This document shows positions 11,351-22,093 of a DNA stretch of 64,000 bases, in pieces; position 1 is the stretch's first letter, and each line of letters starts with the position of its first letter. Made by a program: the position numbers and the translations under genes. The stretch comes from Iris pallida (lineage: Eukaryota; Streptophyta; Magnoliopsida; Asparagales; Iridaceae). Location: NCBI GenBank assembly GCA_029216955.1, contig JANAVB010044017.1, forward strand, positions 6,642,002-6,706,001. The letters are read 5' to 3'. The notes beneath the pieces were generated by a model. The model had not been told where the DNA came from. It did no database searches and saw only the letters and a list, made by a program, of their open reading frames with translations.

Positions 11351-13552
11351 GTCCCGGCTGAAGATAGAAACTAAATTCTGGAAGCAGAAAGCTAGGCTAG
11401 TTTGGGACGCAGAAGGAGATAAAAACTCGAGCTTCTTTCATTCCTGTGTTAGAGGCCGTAGACAACAGTTGAGTCTACACCAAATAGCAGATGACAACGG
11501 CCGACTCCTCACTGACCACCTAAGCATTCAGTCGGCTGCCACTGAGTTTTACTCCAAACTCTTCACCAAAGACACCATTCACAAGGATGAGGGGTTCCTT
11601 GCCAAGATTCCCAACATGATCAACACTAAAGAGAACGAGCAGCTTCTTACCCCACCCTCTACAGAGGAGGCCAAGGCCGCAGTTTGGGCTCTAGACGAGC
11701 ATACCGCTCCTAGACCAGATGGTTTCTCCGGGGTCTTCTTCCGCTCTTGTTGGGACATCATCGAACACGACATCCATGAAGCAGCCACAACCTTTTTTTA
11801 AGGAGCAACATACCCTAAATCCATCTTCCGAGCCAACCTGATTCTCATCCCCAAAAAAGATAACTCGGACACCTTCAAGGACTTCCGCCCTATCAGCTTA
11901 TGCGTATTTACCAATAAAATCATTTCGAAAATTATAGCGACTGTATGTCTGCGTTTCTTCCGAAAATTATCTCAAAAGAGCAAAGCGGTTCATCCCGGGC
12001 CGGAACATCACCGACAACATCCTTTTGGCTCAGAAGATGATCACATGCATGAAATACCCTTCCAGAGGAGAGAACATGGCTATTAAACTACACATGGAGA
12101 AGGCTTATGACCGTCTGGACTGGCAATTCCTGATTTGGGTGCTCAGGGCCTTCGATTTCTCGAAATCGTGGACCGATGTTCCCTTTAGATCCATCAGCAA
12201 CTCCTGGTTCTTCACCATCATCAATGGGCAACCGAGGGTTTTTTCCATGCCAGTCGCAGAGTTAGGCAGGAAGACCCTCTATCCTCCACCATCTTCATCA
12301 TCGCGACAAAAGCTCTTAGCAGAAACCTCAACAGCTTGGCCAACTCGTCAGGATTCCACCATTTCCACACAACCACCGGATGTCCCTTAATCACTCATCT
12401 GGCCTATGCAGACGATATCCTCATCTTCTCAGCAGGCGACATCGGGTCAGTGGAGGCGGTCCACAGAACGCTTACGAGATATACAAGATGCTTCGGTCAG
12501 CGGGGAACCCAGCCAAGAGCGTCATCTATACCCATCATAAAGCCGACAGGGAACACTCCGCCACCCTCTCGAATCTAACCTCCTTCTCCACAGCCTACCC
12601 GCCGTTCACTTATCTCGGATGCCCGCTGGTGTATAACAAATCCAACTCGGGCATCTTCGACGGACTTGCCAGTAAAATTAGGAAGAAAATTGAGGGATAG
12701 CACAATACCACCCTATCCCCGAGAGGCAAAATGATCTTGATCAAGCTTGTTCTCTCCTCCATCCCCATTTACACCCTGGCAGTTTGCTCCCTTCCGAAGA
12801 AGGTATTATCCTCTCTTGAGACCCTTTTCTCTAAATTCTTTTGGGGTCATCAAGGAGGTAGAGACAAGCACCACTGGGCCAGCTGGGACTCCATGGATAA
12901 ACCCACCAGCGAGGGAGGACTGGGATTCAGCAGACTTACGCATATTGTTGATGCTTGCTCCATGAAGCTTTGGTGGAAGCTCCGCATGGAGAACTCGATG
13001 TGGTCCCGATTTATGAAGGCTAGATATTTTCGTAATTCCCACCCCATGACGGCCACTGCCAACAACCGATCATTAGACAACTGGAGACGTATTCTCCTCG
13101 ATCGGAACATCGCGGAACCCCTCTTGAACACTAACAGCTCAGAGGATTCAAAAACGCTGTGGTGGTCCCTGAACCAGGGCAGTAAATTTATGTTAGTGTT
13201 TGCCAGAACGGTAGCGAGAGGGACTGAAGAAACTAACCCCTTCCTCGCACCCTACTGGCAGTCCGCAATCCCAAACAAATGGTCCATTCTCATCTGGAGA
13301 GCGCACCGCAGAAAGCTCCCTACCGACGACGCCCTGACGTCCATCGGCTACAGCCTCGCATCGAAATGCCACTGCTGCTCATCTCCGAGAGCTGAAACCA
13401 AAAAACACATTCTGATCTTAGGTGAACTTGCCTTCCAACTGTGGACTGACCTCACCACCAGCTGGCCACTGCAGCAATAGGCAGGGGGCTTCAACGATCT
13501 TCTTACAAATTGGAAAAACTCTAACAGCCACCAGATCGTCGCAGTGGCACTT
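11351..13552 (+). pseudogene. LINE-1 copy A, 3' part: reverse transcriptase and zf-RVT domain
   Basis: This continues the LINE ORF2 split by E1. The RT domain spans about 11357-12700: a degenerate APRPDGF (normally APGPDGF) near 11690-11715, the NLILIPKKD and FRPISL blocks, FVPGRNI-like sequence, motif A IKLHMEKAYD (His codon 12091-12093 replaces the catalytic Asp) and motif C YADDILIF (12405-12416). Frames change several times. From 12731 a 249-codon frame covers the thumb region and a zf-RVT-like end (CHCC, then H). A TAG follows at 13480, and homology to LINE copy B continues to 13552, where a (TA)n tract cuts it. It is inactive: the motif A Asp is lost and there are multiple frameshifts. 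Confidence 0.9.
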
Positions 13553-13556
13553 TTGA

Positions 13557-13627
<71 letters not shown>

Positions 13628-13634
13628 TTTTTGA

Positions 13635-13718
<84 letters not shown>
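13557..13718. repeat. (AT)n microsatellite with 23-T run
   Basis: About 50 bp of AT repeat, 23 consecutive T (13610-13632), GATGAT, then about 80 bp more AT. The GATGAT flank appears on both sides of the T run. Long IYIY frames here are repeat artefacts. Confidence 0.95.
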
Positions 13719-14159
<441 letters not shown>

Positions 14160-14428
14160 GGGTATATATATGGGCTTTGGTTTGATTCAGGTGAAGTTTG
14201 GGTAAGTTGTGTACAACTGAATCAATTAGAAAGTCAAAAATATCAAGAAATATTTATTTAAGCAATTTATGCGGTTTAAGCCACAACTTGACTTGTTTTC
14301 ATACATGTGATATAGATATGGCTATGACATCCTTACCATGCCTAATATGCTAGTGACGGTACACGGCTACATTAGCCTTGCCACATTTCCTAGTCAATAT
14401 GCAAAAGAATTCTCAACCATTACTAAAG
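14160..14428. repeat. 260-bp duplicated segment, copy 2
   Basis: Direct repeat of 13719-13978. It ends just before the left edge of the copia 3' LTR at 14441. Confidence 0.85.
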
Positions 14429-14440
14429 GTTATATATATA

Positions 14441-15510
14441 TGTTATTCCGGAAACATATCTAAATGGATGAACAATCAGAATTTAGAGACCTCTTGCAAA
14501 TAAATTTGCTCTCTATTCTGATATAGCAACTATCAGACACAGAGACCTCGGGCAAATAAATTTGCTCTCTATTTTAACTTTGTAGGATTTCAGAGACCTC
14601 AAGCAAACAAGTTTGCTCTCCTAATTTTCTTAAGCCACTCGGAGAAGAAGAAGAAAGAGAGAAAGAAACAGCTCTGCTGGGGTAATAAAAATCACCATTG
14701 ATCAAAGCAAGATTCGTCCTACCTCGATCTGCTCCCAGAAATCAACAAGTTCTTAAAGAACTTCTGGAATGCTCGCCATCACCTCCTTTACAAACTCGTC
14801 GAATCCTCTAGACTCCGAAGGTAGCAGCCACTCAACTCTCCTCGTCTCTTAATTTCGAAGTTAGTTCTCAAAGTAGGCATAAAGAGAGTATTTATAGAGT
14901 TTGGTGGAAGCCCTAACCCTAATCCTGGTCGACAACTGATTGGTAAAAGATAGGAGCGAATAATGGAAATATATAACTGAATTAAATTCAAATCCCATAA
15001 AAAATGGATCTGAATTATTGACTCAATCTTTCCACAACCCTCAAATCTTTCAATCAGCCTAACAAACCGCCAACAACGCTCTTGTATTTACCAGCCCGTC
15101 AGGCCATGCGTATGTATATGCAACCGCCAATCAGCGCATGCGTGCAGGCCTGCATATATGCAGCAGTAGGCCTGCATGTATGCAGCAGCACAGCAGTGCA
15201 AGAGTCCAGCCCCACAGCGGTGCATCTGTACATACGCACATAGCCTCGTACAGCCAGTGTATGCACCCGCATATGCACCCAAGCATGTGCCCGCCCCTCA
15301 CCCATGAGCCTAGCACATGCTACTCACGCATGAGCGCACGAGCACGACAATAAGGCACAAAGCGCCATATGCCGATGCTGACGTGTTAAGTGCAAACTGC
15401 GCTAACAAAGCGTTACTTTGTCCTTGAGCCCGAGTTCGAACCCGAGCATGAGTCTGAGTCTGAGTCGCTAAGGCCCTTCATGACTTAGCTCCTAAAAAAA
15501 CTTCCATGAG
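14441..15510 (-). repeat. Copia 3' LTR, first portion
   Basis: It starts TGTTATTCCGG on the plus strand and matches 45821 onward. A reversed TATA box (TATTTATA, 14889-14896) marks the minus-strand promoter. Near its left edge are three repeats, each with a GCAAA...TTTGC hairpin. Beyond about 15080 it is rich in GCATG-type and CA/TG words. The TSD ATGAG of Tat1 (15506-15510) ends this portion. Confidence 0.85.
14496..14616. repeat. Three hairpin repeats in copia LTR
   Basis: Three repeats each begin with GAGACCTC and carry a perfect inverted repeat: 14496-14509 (GCAAAT-AA-ATTTGC), 14552-14565 (same) and 14603-14616 (GCAAAC-AA-GTTTGC). The third shows a paired change. The arms are degenerate in the other LTR (45870-46000). 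Confidence 0.75.
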
Positions 15511-16407
15511 TGTTTGCAAAAACAAAAGTATGAAACTTTATTGATACAAACTTTGTAAAGATTACAAGAATTCTGGAAAAGTACAATTGTAGGAATCTAA
15601 TCTAGAAGATGATTGCTTTATCCCTTGGAGGATGTGAACTTTGAAGACAGTAGCCTCTGAAGTTGATTTTAAGGCAAAAGCCTCGGAGAATTGAAGGCAA
15701 AAGCCTCGGAAGAATGCAGCAGCACTTGGACAAGAACTCCTGGACTCTCTGATAATTCTGAACTTTATTTGTGATTTCTGATCTCTGATCCCCTTGAATG
15801 GAGACTTGAAACTCTATTTATAGAGTTCTAGAAATAACTAACTTTTAGTTATTCTAGACTGCGCATGATGGATTGTGCATGAATTGGATTATGCAACAGT
15901 AGACTGTGCAGGCAGTTGTCTGATCATGAGCCAACTGTCTTAGACACATGGCATCATTTAATTGAAATACGCATGATCGTGCATAGACGGTTGCCACGTA
16001 ATGAGCAATTGATGGCATGAATGCCACGTATATATTGTCAGTTGTGTTGATAGAGCGCGCAACCTGAATTACGCTGACTTTGGATTACGCAGGCATGGAT
16101 TGCGCCAATATGGATTGTGCATCCAATAGGCTGACCGATTGTGCTATCAGCTGTCCTCGAGCATCGTACTGCACGATTAAACAAACAGTCGCCTCGTTCT
16201 CCGTGCTGTCAGCTGTCAAAAGATTTGATTGTGTCAGGTAATGATGATGATTTGCCACGTCAGCCTGCTCACTTGAGAGTGTGCGCAGTCTAGTGTGCGC
16301 AATCTGTATACTGCACAATCTGATGTCTGCGTAGTTTATTTAAAAGATTCATTTCTTGATCTTCATGACTTTGTTGATATGTGCAACTTGATTTTTTAGG
16401 ACCTATA
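15511..16407 (-). repeat. Tat1 3' LTR
   Basis: Starts TGTTTGCAAA and ends GGACCTATA on the plus strand (GGACCTACA in the other copy). A reversed TATA box (15815-15822) is centred in a 6-bp-arm inverted repeat ACTCTA/TAGAGT. It carries many GCGCA-type words such as GATTGCGCA and GCGCAATCTG. Confidence 0.9.
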
Positions 16408-16422
16408 AGACCCCCTTCAAAG
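16408..16422 (-). promoter_or_regulatory. Tat1 polypurine tract
   Basis: On the minus strand CTTTGAAGGGGGTCT abuts the 3' LTR, which fixes the element's orientation. Confidence 0.75.
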
Positions 16423-16573
16423 TTTTCGAAAGTTGAACTTATTCAAAATTTTGAAGTACTTTAAATTTTGAAATTTTAATCAAATTGCGCATGTACTGAG
16501 CTGTCTGCGCAATCGGATGGATCAGTCCTACTTTTTTGGCGCAATCTATGGCAGCCGTTATTCTTTGAAAAAC

Positions 16574-16581
16574 TATAAATA
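16574..16581 (+). promoter_or_regulatory. TATA box of antisense PMD gene
   Basis: TATAAATA lies 96 bp upstream of the ATG of the antisense gene (16677), a normal plant spacing of TATA, start site and 5' leader. It is outside the LTR, so it would be a private promoter. Confidence 0.6.
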
Positions 16582-16937
16582 GTTCTCTTCGATATTCATT
16601 TCATTCTTTACCATGCTTTTGTGATCTGAGAGAAAAGTCTCGAGCTATTCCTTCCTTTCTTCTCCACCGAATATCCATGGCTCCCAAGCGATCCTCCGCC
16701 GCTGCCAAGGGCAAGGCCCCCGCCGAGTCTTCGGCTAGGGTGGCACGACGTCCTTCTCGCCACGAGACTGCGTATCCCACGGTGCAAGGTAGATAACCCA
16801 ATAAAAAACTTTTTTTAGGGTTTTTGATTTCATTGTTCTTCATAATCCATCTCTTTTTAGAGATGTGATCATACTGTGCCACCCTTTTTAGGGTTTTGGT
16901 TGCACGAAACCATTTATTCTTCATTTTTATGAAGAAT

Positions 16938-17110
16938 AATTTCTTGCGCAATCGGTTGAACTGCGCTGGCAAAAGTCGGCGCAATTTGCTGTTTTGCGCG
17001 AAACTGCCAGCGCAATCTGATGACTGTTTTGCTGCGTAGTCTGATTGCTGTGCGGTTTGATGATTGCGTAATCTGATATTGCGCAATCTGATGGTTGTGC
17101 AGTCTAATGG
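16938..17110 (+). repeat. GCGCAATCTGATG-type motif array in intron 1
   Basis: Intron 1 of the antisense gene contains about eight imperfect copies of (T)GCGCAATC(T/G)GATG, some with TGCGTAATC or TGTGCAGTC variants. The same word occurs in the Tat1 LTRs (for example 16297-16340 and 32140-32180), so intron and LTR share the motif. Confidence 0.65.
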
Positions 17111-17166
17111 TTGCATTCTTGATTTTTCCTTGTGCTGAATTTTTTTGTTTTCTCTGTTTGATGCAG

Positions 17167-18248
17167 TTAATACCAGAGAAGATCCAGGGTATGAGAACTT
17201 AGGGACTCTTTCAGAATCAGAATACAAAGAGGACCTGTCCCATGTGCACTATCCACAGTATGATCTACCAGCTTCCCACCAAGCTATCTTGGTAGCCCAA
17301 GATAATAAAACTCTGTTATGTATGATAAATGGGCAACCTTTGGAGTCGGTAGATGCCATTATTCACAAGAAGCCTCTATTTTTGTTTGGTGAGGCTTTTG
17401 AGAAGAGCTCTTAGCCAAGGCCACGGATGGAAGAACGGATTGTCCATCAGAAAGACATGATAATCTCAATACCAGATGTCTTCCGCTGCCTCCCCTTATC
17501 TCGATATGCTCATGCAAGCTATCCGAAGAAAATGGAATGGAATCTCACACCTTTTCAGGATGTCCATCCAGGAAAGATTTATGTGAAGAAGGGATCTGAT
17601 AAGAAAGACATGTTCTATAGTTCTTCGGAACGATATAGTGTCTTGCTCAGAGGTTTAAAGCCCGGTTGTATTTCGTCGGAAAATTCTTCTTTTTTAATGC
17701 CCGTGAGAGTTCCAATATTTACAAATGAGTTCATGAAAGTCGAAGGGAGGTATCCAGATCAAGACCTCAGATTAACTGGACTGGTGAATCCAGACTTTAA
17801 GAGATGGAATTGTATAGCAAACTGGATTTTGACAAAGTTTGAAGACAAACTTCAACAGATTAACTTGTATCAAGCAGTGCATGCCACTGTTTACGATTTT
17901 TCTTCTAATTCACATCTATTCCTAGCTCTAGCAGAGAGATACAATTACAGGATAGGGACTTTTATGACTCCCTGCGGAGAGATCGGGTTTGCCCTTCACG
18001 AGATGCAGTACATCTCTTACTTGCCGATGGGGGATGCCCCGTATGAGGAATTTGTCCCAACTAATGATGAATTGGACAAACTTCAAAAAAAGAACACAGA
18101 CATGGTAGCAGCCTTCGAAGAACTGCTATGTCATTATAAATCTGTTCTCTGTTTTACGAAAGTGGTACATCTAATACCTGCTATTCATCCAAATGGTTGC
18201 CTTATCTGTTCCTCAACCATATTAAAGAAAGAAGACCAAGGAACATGA
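17167..18248 (+). CDS. PMD gene exon 2: N-terminal half of plant mobile domain
   Basis: Open from the exon 2 start (VNTREDPGYENLG) with one in-frame TAG at 17412-17414, where Gln is likely, then to 18248. The stretch around 17900-18060 (LALAERYNY, then CGEIGFALHEMQYISYLPMG) matches the hallmark of aminotransferase-like PMD proteins, in which a catch-all W/Y-rich helix is followed by a GEMTVTLQDV-type strand and a G-L-P loop. The tail after about 18180 probably leaves the true frame: the alternative frame reads WLPYLFLNHIKE, which is more PMD-like. No catalytic role is established for this domain. Confidence 0.7.
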
Positions 18249-18289
18249 TAACTGCTATCCTGACTTCTTTAAACCACTGAGCAGCACTG

Positions 18290-18780
18290 AAGTGGTGAAG
18301 TTGATGGAGTTAAGTGGGGATTTGGATAAAAAGATCAAGGACGATTATCAATATCCTCCTCTAAGGAAAGGAGACACTCTCGAGAGTTATATGAGAGTGG
18401 GATACCGATTCATGTCAAAAGAAGCCCAATTAGCAGGATTTCTGACGTACTGGCTCCGTCGGTTCGTCGTCCCTGGATCAAGTGCCGTAGACCGCTTCCA
18501 TCGCGGTGTTCTTTTTGCCGCCGTTCGATTAGTCTTCGGCTACAAGATGGATCTCTTATCGGCAATGACTTGTAGATTGAACGCTGGTCTCCGCCTGTAC
18601 GTCAATTTGATGTTAAAAGCTAAAGGCGAGAAAGAGTTTCCTCAGCTAGAATTGTCGTATACTTATCTGTTCGGGTGGTTGCTTCTACACCATCCTACTT
18701 TGATGGACCCCACATGGGACCAGTCGGTGGCAGCTTTTTGCGAAGATACTCCCAAGGTAAGTGGAAATACAGTTCTTTGA
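18290..18780 (+). CDS. PMD gene, C-terminal half of plant mobile domain
   Basis: The frame preceding 18292 reads PDFFKPLSSTEVVKLM and continues through FMSKEAQLAGFLTYWLRRFVV and FHRGVLFAAVRLVFGYKMDLL. This matches the second PMD block, where an AFL.FWLSR...V helix is followed by the small-residue A.A.A.G stretch. It ends at DTPK with a consensus donor-like AAG|GTAAGT at 18750. Downstream protein sequence resumes in another frame (18675-), so either a frameshift or a lost exon junction separates them. Confidence 0.65.
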
Positions 18781-20184
18781 GGGATTGCAGATATGCTTTG
18801 AACCTTGGTAAAGGGTGGAACTTCTATTGCACTTATCCTCCAGCCGGATATGAACAAATGTCGACCAACATGGTTGACTCAAAGATACAGCCTTTGAGCC
18901 GTACAGCTTTTAATTGGTTGAAGACAATTCGTCCATCCCACTTGGTATATCGATTTGAAGAAGAATGCTTCTTGGAGCCATATCTTCCCAGCCGGTTTGC
19001 TCGGCAGTTTGGATATGACCAATTCTACGTAGGTAATGCCATCACATGCCTACAAGGAAAAGATTTCTTGATAGATGGAGCCCAAGCTTGGGCTTATTAC
19101 AATGCTCGAGATACGAAAGCAACGTTCTCGATGCCGGTGAATAGTAGTCATGGCCCTCGTATGCTGTTCACCTATTCGGTGTTCTATACATCAGCGAACA
19201 CTTTTGCAGAGAACTTCAATCTTGCGGATAGCTTCGCCTTTGCAATGAGATTGAGGAAGGGAGGAGTCATCATGTCAATTCTAGGTAATGATGAGGTGCA
19301 CGAGCCAGTGGATGCACACTTAGAAATTTCGAAGGATGCTATGTTCCCTGAAGAGGTTAACGCGCCACTGCATGTTTCTTTGAAGGTTGCTAAATCTCCT
19401 GCCAAAAAGAGAAGGAGAGAGGAGCCTTCTGTCCCAGCTGCGAAGAAGAAACTGATCTTGGATCATTCTTCAGAAAAGATTACTACCAGATCTCAATCTC
19501 GGCAACTGGCCGAGACAATTCAGCAGGAAGAAGCTATCACATCGACCTCTGTTCAAAAATAAGTCGAGACAATAGACGCAGAGAGCCCTGAGAGACCTCT
19601 GCATAGAAAGAAAAGGTTGGTCCGCAGAAGATAAGTTTTATCTTCGATCGTGATAGACGCTGCAGCGGGACTCACCATGCCCTCTCCCACTCCTGTTTCT
19701 GAGTCTGGGAATAAAACTCCCAGTCTAGAGCAGAGAGAGGAATTTAAGCAGAGGGAAGAGCTGGACCAGAGAAATGAGGCTGAAGAGCCCAGAGATAACA
19801 TTATAGAGGAAGAGCATAACGCCGTACGATCTCCTTTGCCAACAACAGCAGAAATTCATCTTCCTGCCATACCGGGAGCAACCCTTGCTGAGGAAGATCG
19901 TTTGATGATCGACGCTTTATATGACTGTGACTTCGATTATCAGGAAGAAGCTGATCATGCCGCTGATGTTGCTAATGAAGAGGTTCCCGAGGACAGCGAG
20001 AATGAGGAGAGCACCTCATCAGAAAATGCTGATGAAACACAAGATCCGGAAGAAAATGTTGAGATCCAAACATCCCCTCGAGACACTTTAACTCCTGAAA
20101 AGGAGGCTGAGGTGCCGAGATCTCCTGAGAAGATTGCTGATGAAGAGGTGGATGTGGAGAAAACTCCAGTTGCTGCTCCCGAAG
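18675..20184 (+). CDS. PMD gene, central and acidic region
   Basis: A frame with stops at 19560 and 19632 covers the post-PMD region. It holds an aromatic-rich segment (GKGWNFYCTYPPAGYE, about 18800-18850), FARQFGYDQFYVGN (about 19000), and a basic nuclear-signal-like patch (KSPAKKRRREEP, about 19390-19430). After the stops comes a Glu/Asp-rich, Ser/Pro-rich segment ending at a donor (CCCGAAG|GTATTG, 20184/20185). The first about 75 nt overlap the PMD frame and probably belong to it. The two stops suggest decay, although the flanking amino-acid composition stays coherent. Confidence 0.6.
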
Positions 20185-20258
20185 GTATTGTAATGAGATT
20201 AGCGATCTTCTTTTAATAAGTAATTTGATAGCTAACATCGTTACTTTTATTCATACAG

Positions 20259-20447
20259 AGCCCGGATCTTATTCTACTCCTCCAACATGTATGGATATAG
20301 TACTGGCAACGACAATTGCCAGTAGCAGCCGTCATTTGTCATGTGGCTCTGAAGCAGGAAGTAGCCAGGCCGTAGCGTCTGAAGCTACTTCTGCTCAACT
20401 AAAGTTTATTCCTGCAGATGATAGGCTCATTGCTGGATCCACCCATG
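20259..20447 (+). CDS. PMD gene, small internal exon
   Basis: Starts after TTCATACAG and joins in phase with the acidic exon (P-E then E-P-G-S). It encodes a Ser/Thr-rich stretch and ends at CATG|GTAAGA, a good plant donor. Exon length is 189 nt. Confidence 0.55.
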
Positions 20448-20523
20448 GTAAGACTGTTTCACTTTTGATTCTCTTTATCAATAGCCAATGATAGGCAAAG
20501 TGATAATATTTTATTTTGCAAAG

Positions 20524-21339
20524 GAACAACCAGGAGGTGCAACCAGCTCCACTTTCGTTCCCTTATTCAAAGAGCCTGCTGTTCAGATACGAGAAGTTGA
20601 GCGTCCTGCTGCTTCGTCATCAACGGGAGTAGCTGCGACTTCTGGTGCTCTGGCGACTAATCAGCTTGTCATCCAGTCATTCACCAGATGCTTCTTCGAG
20701 TCCTTGGGACCTCTGATCAATAGAATAATGGATAAAGAAGATGCTGATTTTTTTATGGTTAGAGGTCCGACCTCTTTCTTGGTGAAGGACATCCGGGAGC
20801 AAGGTGATGAGGCTCAGGCCACTTTCCTTGAACAAATATTGAATGAACTGGAAATCACCATAAAGAACTATAAAGATCTCAACAAAGGTGAAGTGGAACC
20901 TCTAGTGCAGGCAGAGTTTGAACAACTGGCTCAGGCAGCTGCAATTGAAAGAGTGAATCTCCAGAACCTCTTGGATGCTTATACTACTAAATCTGCTGAA
21001 TATAATTCCAAGTTGGAATCGGTGATCTCAACTGCTGAGAGGAGAGAGAGAAGGATTGCCGAGCTGAGAACAGAGATTGCTCGTCTCGAAGAAGAATTGG
21101 AAAATGAAGTTACAGAGCATCAGACTTTAGTCCAACAAATTGATGCTCTAACTCAAGAAAGAAACGAGTATGTAGCAGCCCATGACGCGGAAATCACTTG
21201 CCGAATGGTGACCATGCCCATTTTTATCGAAGAATCTGGAATGGAAGAGGCCAGGAGGAAAGTGATGGCATCTCGTAAAGAACGGCTGCAGATTCTGAAG
21301 CAGCAAATTGCTAATCTGATAATGCCTCCATCTCAATAG
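20524..21339 (+). CDS. PMD gene, last exon: coiled coil
   Basis: The frame from about 20524 (EQPGGATSSTFVP) reads without interruption to TAG at 21337. Residues encoded by 20860-21200 form a heptad-rich coiled coil (ERRERRIAELRTEIARLEEE, then a further Leu-repeat segment), suggesting self-association or partner binding. The junction with the preceding exon, using acceptor GCAAAG at 20523, is one base out of frame as read, so the true acceptor or a small indel remains unresolved. Confidence 0.65.
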   Translation, partial: EQPGGATSSTFVPLFKEPAVQIREVERPAASSSTGVAATSGALATNQLVIQSFTRCFFESLGPLINRIMDKEDADFFMVRGPTSFLVKDIREQGDEAQATFLEQILNELEITIKNYKDLNKGEVEPLVQAEFEQLAQAAAIERVNLQNLLDAYTTKSAEYNSKLESVISTAERRERRIAELRTEIARLEEELENEVTEHQTLVQQIDALTQERNEYVAAHDAEITCRMVTMPIFIEESGMEEARRKVMASRKERLQILKQQIANLIMPPSQ

Positions 21340-21398
21340 AAAGAACTTCTTGTATCTTCTTATTTTTCTTTATGCTATGTATGTCTTAAATTTTGATC

Positions 21399-21404
21399 AA
21401 TAAA
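21399..21404 (+). terminator. Poly(A) signal of antisense PMD gene
   Basis: AATAAA, 60 bp after the last-exon stop codon, on the same strand as the antisense gene and preceded by a T-rich stretch. Confidence 0.55.
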
Positions 21405-21644
21405 AGACATTTTATTGCGGCTTTATCATTTCTTGCATATCTTATTAGATATAAATAATAGCGATAGAAAATATATTCAGAGGTGCAGGACATGATATAT
21501 TTCTTGATGATTTTGTAGAAAATAATTATATTCATTATATCTGCTCAGAGGAAATATGGACGTGGCAGAATATAATTTGTCAAATATGATTATTTCAATA
21601 GATAACTTAATCAAGGATGATAAGTTACTGATATGGATGAAAAT

Positions 21645-22010
21645 GAACGAAAATGAATCGTCATAATGAACGGATAAACCGTCGGATGATGATGAACGGA
21701 TGAATCGTCAAGTGATAATGAATGAACGGGCGAACCGTCAGATAAATGTGAATGAACAGGCGAACCGTCGGATGAACGTGAACGGATGAACCGTCAGGTG
21801 GCAATAAATGAACGGATGAACCGTCAGGTGATGATGAATGGACAGATGAACCGTCGGGATGATAATAAATGAACGGATGAACCGTCGGGATGATGATGAA
21901 CGGATGAACCGTCTAATGGATATGAATGAACGGATGAACCGTCTGATATTAATGAACGGATGAACCGTCAGGTGATGATGAATGAACGGACGAACCGTCG
22001 GATGAATATG
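21645..22010 (+). repeat. Hairpin minisatellite, 12 units of about 30 bp
   Basis: Each unit carries ACGG-(ATGAA or close)-CCGT followed by C(A/G)G and a GATGATGAATGA-type spacer. Twelve cores begin at about 21669, 21696, 21726, 21756, 21782, 21812, 21842, 21872, 21900, 21930, 21956 and 21986, with a degenerate one before them. Spacing is 26-31 bp. The array ends about 30 bp before the TATA box of the next plus-strand ORF. Confidence 0.9.
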
Positions 22011-22038
22011 ATGTTTCATTATTTTGAGAATCTCTGTC

Positions 22039-22046
22039 TATAAATA
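22039..22046 (+). promoter_or_regulatory. TATA box of second antisense gene
   Basis: TATAAATA in the context GTCTATAAATAG, 55 bp upstream of the ATG at 22094 and just after the hairpin minisatellite. Confidence 0.55.
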
Positions 22047-22093
22047 GAACAGAAATCTGGAAGGAATGATTATTTCCACTTTTCAACAAAAAG

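Larger units (their letters stand above)
16677..21339 (+). pseudogene. Antisense multi-exon gene: plant mobile domain plus coiled coil
   Basis: The unit lies downstream of integrase and antisense to pol. Exon 1 (16677-16788) encodes a basic start (MAPKRSSAAAKGKAP). The donor AAG|GTAGAT and acceptor GATGCAG|TT (intron 16789-17166) join in frame. Exon 2 onward encodes a PMD (about 17430-18780), then a Lys/Arg patch (about 19390-19460), an acidic stretch (19690-20180) and a coiled coil (20680-21330). A second small intron (20185-20258) also keeps the frame. Downstream is an AATAAA (21399). Defects: TAG at 17412, frameshifts near 18200 and 18750, stops at 19560 and 19632, and a third junction (20448-20523) that does not keep frame as read. 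PMD proteins are known from plant genes and transposons; the exact role here is unknown. Confidence 0.75.

Noticed and set aside
16601..17227. 208-codon minus-strand frame across the Tat1 antisense promoter and intron
   Set aside because: Produced by the GCGCAATC word array; contains no retrotransposon motif and lies past the end of integrase.
21645..22010. CRISPR array
   Set aside because: Regular short repeats, but spacers are themselves similar and the context is a plant retrotransposon without cas genes.
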